Below are positions 7,377-14,071 of a stretch of 14,071 bases of DNA, in pieces (position 1 is the first letter of the stretch; each line of letters begins with the position of its first letter). A program made the position numbers and the translations under genes. Source of the stretch: Dictyocoela muelleri (taxonomy: Eukaryota; Microsporidia); assembly GCA_016256075.1 (NCBI GenBank), contig SDVU01000386.1, positions 1-14,071 of the forward strand, given 5' to 3'. Under the pieces are notes generated by a model, which was not told the DNA's origin, ran no database searches, and worked only from the letters and a program-made list of their open reading frames with translations.

Positions 7377-7811
7377 GGTTCAACAACGGGTTGTGCCACC
7401 TGAAAGAATTGAGGAAGGGTATTGAAAATATATTCAAATAACAATAAAACCATCAGTTAAAGAAAGTTTCTGATTTAGTTAATAAATAAATATTTATTTA
7501 AATTATTAACTAGTTATGAAAACTTATTTATCAGATGATTTTATTGTTATTTCAATATATTTTCGCTACCCCTCCTCAATTCTTTCAGGTGGCACAACCC
7601 GGGTCGCACGGTCATGTATTAATAAGAAAAATACCCAAAGATTAAAGAGAATGAATAAAACAAAGAATATGAAATTTTTTTCATATATCAATAGTAATGA
7701 AAATATAATTGACCTTTTAAGTATTTGGGACCATACCACTCACTAAACAATGTCAAATTTGTAAGGCTAATATGAATATGATGCATAAAATAGATCTTCT
7801 TTGAGATACAT

Positions 7812-8381
7812 ATGAGATGTTACAGATGTAAAAAAGAAATCCACATTCTATCGAATTGCTCGCTCGCAGCATCAAAAATATCTCCATTTGTATTTTTGAA
7901 GTTTGCATTCTATTTTTTTAAACAAAAATCATTTTACTGCCAATTATGTAATGAGAAATACAGTCATAGGAGAGGAAATGTACAAAAAAATCATTTCACT
8001 CGTTAGAACAAAGATTTCAAATTTTGTTAAATTAAATAAACGAAAATTAGGTGGATCATTAAATGAAGTTCAAATTGATGAAACGTTTAAGCAAAAAATA
8101 TGGATATGGTTACCGGGGTATCGCTACGAGGATTTTTGGTGCCATTGAATATAAAACTGGGTACTTTTGTGGAACAGATAGAGAACAGGAAAAATCGACA
8201 TTATTACAAAAAATATCCTAAAAAATTTTAATATAATGTTATATCAGACCGTTAACAAGCATAAAATGTAATCCCAAACAAATTCAGATATATTTTCTGC
8301 CATAAATATAACTTGTTGATTCTGAAACAAGAGCAGATACACCAAAAGATTGTGAATCTCTAGTTGCATTTGATAAAATAT
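7812..8381 (+). pseudogene. Decayed Merlin/ISXO2-type (DDE) transposase
   Basis: Three frames carry successive family-like pieces. 7812-8003 (frame 3) has CYRCKKE, as in the zinc-ribbon start of these transposases, followed by SKISPFVFLKF. 7903-8145 (frame 1) has NKRKLGG and VQIDE, which is the region of the first catalytic Asp in ISXO2/IS1595 enzymes. 8141-8218 (frame 2) has AIEYKTGYF, matching the beta-strand after WVFG in the family. 8312-8380 (frame 2) has LVDSETRADTPKDCESL, matching the region of the third catalytic residue (DP-TGAHTQ-IE-type). The pieces are in the family order but separated by at least two frame changes and several stops, including one after 8218. The region with the second Asp is not recognisable. 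Recognition is from memory of the family, not from a search. Confidence 0.8.
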
Positions 8382-8762
8382 AACACTAAAGGTAGGGCAT
8401 AAGTTTGAAATGATTTCCTGATCATTTAAATGTTTTTTTTTTATGTTTTTTAGAAATTATAAAAATTTTAAACTCTCAAATTTCTTATAAATTATCCCGA
8501 ATTCAAAGCAATTTTTTTCTAATTATTTTTATTTAATTTTTTTAATTTATTTTTTTTCATTAAGAGATAACCGTGCGACACTGTTGTCCCATCAAAATAA
8601 AAATTGAGGAGCGGTATAAAAGATTTATTGAAATTACAACAAAATCATCGGGTAAAGAAGATTCCACGGCTACTTTTTTATTCATCATATATCACTTTTA
8701 GTTTTTTTTGATAAGCAAAAAAAGACTAAAAATAGTAATATGATGAGAATACTAAAAACTGA

Positions 8763-9057
8763 GGCACTACAACGGATTAGAGACCGATAGAAAATTGAGC
8801 TTAAGTAAAAGTATAAATATAAAAATATTATGAAATTCTTCGTTGATAAATAATCCTGGAATAAAATTTTATAATTATCTTTACATTACTATATTTAGTA
8901 TATTTCGAGGAGCGAAATATACTAAATATAGAAATATAAAGATAATTATAAAATTTCAGACCAGAATAATTGATCAACGATGAATTTCATAATGTTTTTA
9001 ATTTATACTTTTACTAAAGCTCAATTTTCTAAGGACCCCCAAGCCTGTTATAGTACC
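8763..9057. mobile_element. MITE nested in the Merlin-like element, 295 bp
   Basis: The left end is GGCACTACAACGG and the right end, reading inward, GGTACTATAACAGG. Both continue to AGAAAATTGAGCTT, and the arms pair almost to the centre, where CGAAATATACTAAATATAG meets its complement around a 5-base AGGAG spacer near 8909-8913. AAAACTGA (8755-8762) and AAAACTGT (9058-9065) are an 8-bp duplication with one mismatch. It sits in an arm of the right fold-back of the element 7377-9160. The extreme ends resemble the other MITEs, but the arm interior differs, so it is a separate subfamily. Confidence 0.88.
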
Positions 9058-9168
9058 AAAACTGTCCAGGAACCTTCTTTATCTGATTATTTTATTGTAA
9101 TTTCAATATGCCTTTATACTAATCCGCAATTTTTTTAGGTGGCACATACCTTTGTGAACCGAAAATCG

Positions 9169-9859
9169 ATCACTATAAGCAATTAATTTTTAATTATTTA
9201 AACGAAATATAAATTATGTTTTAATTATTTGTTTTACTTTTTTTTAATATTTTATATTTAATAATTGTCGCGCACGGAGCTCGGGATATGCGAATAAAGG
9301 GAAACTTTGATGGGGGGGTGGTTTCAAAAAATAAATAAAATTTTAATTTTAAAATTATAATTTTAAATAATTTTTAAATAATCATCATCTAAATATTTTT
9401 ATTTAAATTTTAATAATTTATAGATGAATTAAAAAAATAAATTAAATTATATTTTTGAAATAAAATTTTTGTTCTATGCATTTTTTTTAATTAAAAAATG
9501 AAAAGAAATGAATGTAAAAATAAAGTTATAAAATTAAAACCACAATTTTGATATCTTTTTTTAATTAGAAGTTTATATTTAATAAAACATAAACATATGA
9601 GTATGTAAAATTAAAATTTACATGATCTAATTTGAGGCGTAAATATTTAGAAAACTTGTGACTTCACTATATTTAAATTTATTATAGATATGTGAATGAG
9701 AATATTGATACAACACAATTACATTTAAGTGCCGCTCTTCGCATGAGTGTGACCGCTCTTTGCTTAGAATATTATGAATCTAATAAATTTAAAAAAAATA
9801 ATGGTAAAAAGATTCCCTTATCCCTGCATTCCCGCGCTTCGCGCTCCACAATAATTATA
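9169..9859. other. AT-rich spacer with scattered GC-rich patches, no gene
   Basis: The stretch is mostly A/T runs. One GC-richer patch at about 9266-9322 contains CGCGCACGGAGCTCGGG and a run of seven G. A short imperfect duplication (GTGCCGCTCTTCGC and GTGACCGCTCTTTGC) lies at about 9730-9762, and a tight hairpin GCGC-TTC-GCGC at 9834-9844. A 65-codon frame at 9692-9889 starts with GTG and runs into SINE-like copy 4, so I do not call it. Confidence 0.45.
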
Positions 9860-10215
9860 ATATTAAATCATATGATGACAATATTATAATTGTCAACTCG
9901 AACAATGTCGCTAACCTTAATCTTTGGAGAACAGGTTTTAGTATTAAAGTAATAACCCACTCATAAGCTGACCTGTCGCCATACTAGATACCCATTTTAG
10001 TTTTATTAATAAATCGACAGGATACTTTTAATTAAATTCTGTTCTTGACATCATTTTCTATCTTTTTGCCGAGATTCGTCGCCGCAATCATCTCCGCAGC
10101 TAGTAGAGTTTTTCTCCTTTATTATCATATTAGAGGAAATCTTAGTTACACATCATTCAAAGAGAACTATATATTATAACTATAGCTATTGACCGCTTTT
10201 TTTCATTGTTAATTC

Positions 10216-10505
10216 GGTTCTACAACGGTTTGTGCCACTCAAAAGAAATGAGATACTAATGATGGTATATTGAAATAATCACGAAATAATTTGCAAAAAA
10301 CAGTTTCGGTTTATTTTTCCGTATAAAGAAATTTTTACACGTCAATGACATTTTTTGCAAAGTAAAAAATATCATTGCTGTAGAAAAATTTCTTTATTTG
10401 AAAACCCAAACCAAGGATATTTAACAGATTAATATGTGATTATTTCGATATACTTTCATTAAACTCTCATTTCTTTTAAGTGGCACAAACCGTTGTAGTA
10501 GAACC
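10216..10505. mobile_element. Merlin-related MITE (fold-back), 290 bp
   Basis: The left end is GGTTCTACAACGGTTTGTGC and the right end, reading inward, GGTTCTACTACAACGGTTTG. Both continue through CCACT-AAAAGAAATGAGA and the TATATTGAAAT-type block. The arms pair to a loop near 10345-10355. GTTAATTC (10208-10215) and TTTAATTC (10506-10513) form an 8-bp duplication with one mismatch. The insertion interrupts SINE-like copy 4. It is closest to the MITE at 5150-5444. Confidence 0.9.
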
Positions 10506-10524
10506 TTTAATTCTCTTTAAATAA

Positions 10525-10676
10525 TCGTTTTAATTGTTAAAATCGTTTTAATTGTTAAAATCGTTTTAATTGTTAAAATCGTTTTAATTGTTAAAATCGT
10601 TTTACTTGTTAAAATCGTTTTAATTGTTAAAATCGTTTTAATTGTTAAAATCGTTTTAATTGTTAAAATCGTTTTA
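10525..10676. repeat. 18-bp tandem array, eight units plus part
   Basis: TCGTTTTAATTGTTAAAA is repeated at 18-bp steps from 10525 to 10668, followed by a partial TCGTTTTA. The fifth unit has one change (TTTACTTG); the rest are identical, so the array is recent. There are no spacers, which excludes a CRISPR. A hairpin CCAAGGTA/TACCTTGG follows at 10721-10743. Confidence 0.95.
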
Positions 10677-10826
10677 GCAAAAATTGATTTCTCAAAAATT
10701 GATTTTTTAAAAAGATAAATCCAAGGTAACTAAAGTACCTTGGGTTTTGGCAACATTATAAAGATGACTCTTGACATTGATACTTTAATTAACATTCAAG
10801 AGTGTTAACCACTGAGCTATAAAACC

Positions 10827-11769
10827 TTAAGAACTCATTTTTCATTTTTATAAATAATTTAAAGAAGGCATTTGTTCAAAGATTCGTTATGTGATACAAC
10901 GAAAAAAACTAATTAAAATTATTAATTATTTAAACAATAAAAAATTCCAGATAACGCCCCATGTCATTCAGGAATAATAAAGGGAATCTCGAAAAGTCTT
11001 TAAAAACTGGCCAAGCTAATTATAAAGTTTACCATGACAATATATTTATTAATTTAGTTTACTTATTATATTTATTAAAATTAGATAGATATAATTGCTG
11101 AATATTATTTTTTTTTAATTTTCAGTATATTTTTTATAATTAATATATTTTCAACATAATCTTAGTACCATCATAAATCTCTATTAAATAAAAGTTAATT
11201 AATTATAACTCTATTTTATTTCAATAACTCCCATCTTATTTAATGATTCATTTTATATAAAATATAATGTTCTTTTCAAATTTCATAAAATTAAAGAATT
11301 AAAGCCAATTTTGAATTTTCAAGATGACAGAAAAGTAAAATTTTTGATTGTAAAAAAAATATAAAGTGCTTTTAGGATAAATCATTAAAATATCGGGAAA
11401 ACATAGAATGTGGATATTATAACATTAAAAATTAACCCTAATTAGATGATATAGTTAGTTCGTACTTGGTCTTTTATTAAAATAAATGAATTCTATAGGA
11501 TATAGAGAAAAAATAGTATGCCTAAAACAAGCACATAGAAATCTATCAGAAAATATAACAATACTGGATTATTGTTAAAGAATTTTAAATTTACATGTTA
11601 TTTATGGGTGATTTATGAGATGTATTTATATTAGAATAAAAAAACTCTATATACTTCTATATTTGGAAACTCACAAGGTTTATTATTTTTTATAGACAGA
11701 AAATGACTTCGGTTTTTCTTATGCTTTAAAAAATTTGAAATTTAAGGTTCTTTTCAAATTTTCAACTCT
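10827..11769. other. Long AT-rich stretch, at most one tiny coding remnant
   Basis: No gene is visible. A 30-codon frame with an ATG at 11486 and stop at 11576-11578 reads MNSIGYREKIVCLKQAHRNL then SENITILDYC. The REKIV-L-AH-NLSE pattern faintly resembles the first helix-turn-helix of Tc1/mariner or IS630-type transposases, but it is too short to assign. Otherwise the stretch is A/T runs and a small palindrome TCGTT-AACGA near 10885-10903. Confidence 0.35.
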
Positions 11770-12190
11770 TCATAAACGATAGCTTAGTTTTAACATTTTT
11801 GGAGACAAATTCAGGTATCGTAATTTAATTATTAAACAGGCATTTTATTAAATCATCTAGGAATGATAAAAATAAATCAAAATTAAAGCAGTGATATAGA
11901 GCTGATAAAGTAAAGTAAGAGATTAAGAGTTGATCCAATATGATAATGAAGCATTAGATGTAGGTATGAGTGTAATGACACATCTCGGCAAAACAGAAGT
12001 TAAATTCAAAAATTATTGAAAAAGCCTATAATTTACAAATATCTTCTGAAAATTAATAAAATGTAAATTAAATTTAAGTAATCTAGGTATAGCCTAGAGT
12101 GATAATGAACTTGAACACAAAAAAAGTGCCAATAAAAGGTTGATGAAACACTTTAGTGGCAATTATTAATCATGTCAGCATTTATATTAT
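11770..12190 (+). mobile_element. SINE-like element, copy 5 (old, uninterrupted)
   Basis: It begins with GATAGCTTAGTTTTAACATT, a decayed A box aligned with GATAGCTCAGTGGTTAACATT of copy 2. The body includes TCCAATATGATAATGAAGCA (11935 onward), GGTATGAGTGTAATGACACA and CATCTCGGCAAAA. The end, CATGTCAGCATTTATATTAT, matches the CAGCATGTAATATATAAT end of copy 1. About 420 bp long against 455 bp expected for a single-headed copy. No insertion and no clear target duplication. Confidence 0.78.
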
Positions 12191-12243
12191 TATTTGATAT
12201 TTAACGCTTTATTTGTTTGTAAAAAAAAATTATAATTTTTATT

Positions 12244-12249
12244 AAAAAA
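12244..12249 (-). terminator. Oligo-T terminator of tRNA-Lys
   Basis: On the minus strand a run of six T begins 3 nt after the tRNA 3' end. This is the usual RNA polymerase III stop signal. Confidence 0.75.
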
Positions 12250-12251
12250 CA

Positions 12252-12324
12252 CGCCCTATCGGGGACTCGAACCCCGGACATTTCGGTTAAAAGCCGAACG
12301 CTCTACCGACTGAGCTAACAGGGC
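12252..12324 (-). tRNA. tRNA-Lys (UUU)
   Basis: A 73-nt cloverleaf on the minus strand. The acceptor stem pairs GCCCTGT with ATAGGGC and allows one G-U, with discriminator G. The D arm has GCTC/GAGC with the loop AGTCGGTA. The anticodon stem TTCGG/CCGAA holds the loop CTTTTAA, so the anticodon is TTT (complement of 12289-12291). The variable loop is ATGTC. The T arm is CGGGG/CCCCG with TTCGAGT. The A box TAGCTCAGTCGG and B box GGTTCGAGTCC are intact, there is no intron, and CCA is not encoded, as usual in eukaryotes. It decodes lysine AAA/AAG codons, abundant in such an AT-rich genome. It is complete and looks functional, and it stands alone between SINE-like copy 5 and a fold-back element. 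Confidence 0.97.
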
Positions 12325-12389
12325 AGAAAAAAATTTTTTGAACATTTTATTGTTTTTTATTTTAAAATCGTAATTTATATTATTTTAAA

Positions 12390-13395
12390 GGTCACGTATT
12401 TTTTGTAAACACTTTTATTTTGTTTTAAACACTTTTAATTTTTTTTCAACATTTTTACTATATTTTCAACAAAATTACTAAATTATAAACACATTTACAT
12501 TATTTCTCCAAAATTACTAAAAAATATAAATAAAAAAATAAACAAAATTACTCATGGAGAAAACAAAAAAATAATAAAATCTTAAACTAGAAAAATGTTA
12601 ACATAGACGAACATCTAGTTGACTGGAGGCTGTGTAAAAAGATAAAAACAACTAGAGTAATCTTATTTATCACTGAGTATTTCTATTGCAAGACTTATTC
12701 TGCATTATGTGATGCAAAAATGCGTATTACCTCGAGCAAAGATAACGAAAGCATTATAAACATTGCTATTCTAAGCGAACACAGATTTAGTTGTCTAATT
12801 TACCCTTAAGTGAAAACTTAACTGATTATAAGTAACGAATTGAGGATCAATTCAAACGTTTACATGCTTCTAGAGCGACTTGGTCCCGTTAAATACATAG
12901 GGTATTAAATTCTGATTTTAAGGATGTTTGTATTAAAGATGTCATTAAGATATAAGCAAATGAAAAAAAGAAAATGGAAAATAATAGAAATAGATTTACA
13001 ATTCCGAATTAACAATTTAATCTTTCATAATAAAAAATAAAGTTAAAAAATGATTATTTTTAAATTTTTTACACTTATACCATCTTTTTTTAAAAATTCA
13101 TTTTTTTAGTTTTGACATTAAAAAATATTAAAAAATAATCTTTTCGTAATATTTTGTGTTAATTAAAAAAAATTTGTATCTTTTAAAGTAAAAGCTATGC
13201 TTTTTTTAAAAAACTAATTTGTTTATAGTAATGATAATTTTGTTTATTTTTTTATTATAGTTTTTAGTAATTTTGGGATAAAAATTGTAAAACTGTTTAT
13301 AATTTAGTAATTTTGGGAAAATATAGTAAAAATGAAAAAAAAATTAAAAGTGAGTAAAACATTATAAAAGTTTCTGAAAAAATACATTTCACGTA
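12390..13395. mobile_element. About 1-kb element with long inverted repeats and coding remnants
   Basis: The left arm, about 12390-12560, and the right arm, about 13190-13395, are inverted copies. CACTTTTAATTTTTTTT, TTTTTACTATATTTTC, AAAATTACTAAATTATAAAC and AATAAAAAAATAAACAAAAT occur in the same order in the left arm and in the complement of the right arm. The 630-bp centre is less AT-biased. It holds an open frame without ATG at 12591-12809 (for example NIDEHLVDWRLCKK and SSKDNESIINIAILSEHRF), and further codon-like scraps to about 13010 (MLLERLGPVKYIGY; NRNRFTIPN). I do not recognise the family. The shape suggests a decayed DNA transposon with long terminal repeats rather than a MITE. The ends are approximate. 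Confidence 0.6.
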
Positions 13396-13794
13396 TATAT
13401 ATATTGAATTTTTATATTATTTTCACAATATCATTTACTAATAAATTTTTTGGATAGTATAGTGATTCTAACACCTGCCTTTTTTTAGTATTATTTAGTA
13501 TATAAGATCTTGCAACCAAAAAAATCAAACCTATAACTATATTATCAAATTCTAAAAAATTATATTCACGCCTATAACATATAACATATTTCATTTATTT
13601 TAAACACTCAGATTATATATTATTTTCTTGGTTATATAATATTCTGATGGTTTATTAATGTCAAAAGCTATGAATAAAACGATGTTTTACAACGCGTGCT
13701 CTATTATTTGTATTAATATGATAAAAAGAGTATTATAAAGCTTTTATTTCTTAGTGAAATGGGCCAAGGGCATATATTTACATATTCCTTCTTT
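13396..13794. other. AT-rich spacer, no gene called
   Basis: A 60-codon minus frame at 13412-13594 has a hydrophobic stretch (NIVIGLIFLVARSYIL) that could span a membrane, but there is no CCC-type motif before its ATG and the length is within chance for this composition. I therefore leave it uncalled. Nothing else is visible. Confidence 0.4.
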
Positions 13795-13990
13795 TCAGTC
13801 TGGGTAAATCGCAAACTTGGCTTTGGGTTTGTGGATGAAAAGAGAGTCAATACCAGATTTTACATTAAATTTTCTCAATACATCACTAAATTTTATATCT
13901 ATAAATACTAAGCCATTATCACTATAAATTCCATCCTCAAAACTTCTGAATAAAAATGTTTTAACAATATTTTTGAAAATTATATACTAT
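13795..13990 (-). mobile_element. Fossil integrase-core fragment, retroelement-like (broken)
   Basis: A short minus-strand stretch reads like part of a retroviral-type integrase catalytic core: a SDNG motif (the second Asp of the D,D,E triad), followed by the usual F---F-D-L-KFNVK spacing. Integrases of this type occur in LTR retrotransposons of the Ty3 group and in some other elements, and I cannot tell which from so little. Only this fragment is recognisable. It is broken, with no LTR, protease or reverse transcriptase in the window, and it looks old. Confidence 0.45.
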
Positions 13991-13991
13991 C

Positions 13992-14037
13992 TTTTTGGGG
14001 CTTGTTTAGAAAGATGCCTACCATCAAGGGGGGACCC
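13992..14037 (+). repeat. Isolated end of the GGGCTTG fold-back family
   Basis: TTTTTGGGGCTTGTTTAGAA followed by AGATGCCTACCATCAAGG closely matches the complement of 4421-4465, the right arm end of the element at 4020-4459. In between only a few bases differ. The rest of this copy would lie to the right, beyond the window, if the orientation is the same. Confidence 0.7.
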
Positions 14038-14071
14038 TTGGATTGAATTTTTGAAAAAAAAATTAAAAATA

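Larger units (their letters stand above)
7377..9160 (+). mobile_element. Merlin/IS1595-like DNA transposon with fold-back ends (decayed)
   Basis: The outer ends are GGTTCAACAACGGGTTGTGC (7377) and, reading inward from 9160, GGTTCACAAAGGTATGTGCC. Both continue CACCT-AAA-AATTG. TAAAATCG (7369-7376) and GAAAATCG (9161-9168) flank it, an 8-bp duplication with one mismatch, as expected for Merlin/IS1595 transposons. Each end is itself a fold-back: 7377-7612 on the left and 8570-9160 on the right. The two inner boundaries share inverted GTCGCACGGT/ACCGTGCGAC. The 957-bp core between them carries transposase remains. The right fold-back is split by a MITE at 8763-9057; without it the arms pair through CATCATAT and TTTTAGT. 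It cannot make a working transposase but is the likely relative of the MITEs nearby. Confidence 0.85.
9860..10826 (-). mobile_element. SINE-like element, copy 4 (old, split by MITE and minisatellite)
   Basis: The minus-strand head begins at 10826 with GGTTTTATAGCTCAGTGGTT, a clear A box, followed by AACACTCTTGAATGTTAA as in copy 2. The B box is lost. After an extra stretch holding an 18-bp array, and then the MITE at 10216-10505, the body resumes below 10208 with AGCTATAG, TCTAATATGATAATAAAGGA and CTCGGCAAAAA (near 10062-10072). It ends around 9860 with matches to GTTGACA and GTCATCATATGAT. Old, but alignable over nearly its full length. Confidence 0.78.

Noticed and set aside
7516-7746. 76-residue plus-strand protein
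   Set aside because: Its first half is the arm of a fold-back repeat. Only the last part could belong to the decayed transposase, and it shows no motif.
9729-9844. Structured RNA or REP-like site around GCGCTTCGCGC
   Set aside because: The hairpin is only four base pairs and the neighbouring imperfect duplication is too short to support a feature beyond a note.
9692-9889. 65-residue protein
   Set aside because: Starts with GTG and runs into the end of SINE-like copy 4 and a GCGC hairpin; no family resemblance.
10525-10676. CRISPR array
   Set aside because: The 18-bp units are directly adjacent with no spacers and the genome is eukaryotic. The same holds for the 20-bp array at 3296-3415.

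Overview
The window is very AT-rich (by eye about four-fifths A+T), gene-poor eukaryotic DNA. The only intact protein gene is a short, intronless UBC12-like E2 enzyme (minus strand, 2423-2848) with a CCC-type motif 10 nt before its ATG. A tRNA-Lys(UUU) lies at 12252-12324 (minus). A compact E2 with a CCC motif close to the start, Merlin/IS1595-type transposon remains and extreme AT bias fit a microsporidian with an expanded, transposon-rich genome, such as Edhazardia aedis or a similar species. The species is inference; the group is moderately well supported.

Almost everything else is repeats. (1) A dispersed tRNA-headed element of about 450 bp, here called the SINE-like family, occurs five times: 1-199 (+, cut by the window edge), 3296-3850 (+), 6071-7125 (-, interrupted), 9860-10826 (-, interrupted) and 11770-12190 (+). 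The copy at 3296-3850 has a perfect 16-bp target-site duplication and six tandem 20-bp copies of its A-box head. (2) A Merlin/IS1595-like DNA transposon, 7377-9160, has GGTTC ends, an 8-bp near-perfect target duplication, a decayed transposase, and a fold-back structure at each end. Its short relatives (MITEs) sit at 5150-5444, 8763-9057 and 10216-10505. (3) Other fold-back elements lie at 636-780, 4020-4459, 5037-6052, 6393-7005 and 12390-13395. (4) Minisatellites fill 940-2033 (14-bp and about 21-bp periods), with smaller arrays at 2281-2373, 2935-3120, 3296-3415 and 10525-10676. (5) A fossil integrase-core fragment of a retroelement-like mobile element lies near 13795-13990.

The insertions are nested and give an order of events. 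The 613-bp fold-back split the SINE copy at 6071-7125. The MITE at 10216-10505 split the SINE copy at 9860-10826. The MITE at 8763-9057 split an arm of the Merlin-like element. The MITE at 5150-5444 split an arm of the 5037-6052 fold-back. In each case removing the insertion restores the alignment of the host repeat. The most novel items are the SINE-like family with its A-box tandem array, and the Merlin-like element with fold-back ends and its MITE progeny. No operon, defence system or CRISPR array was seen.
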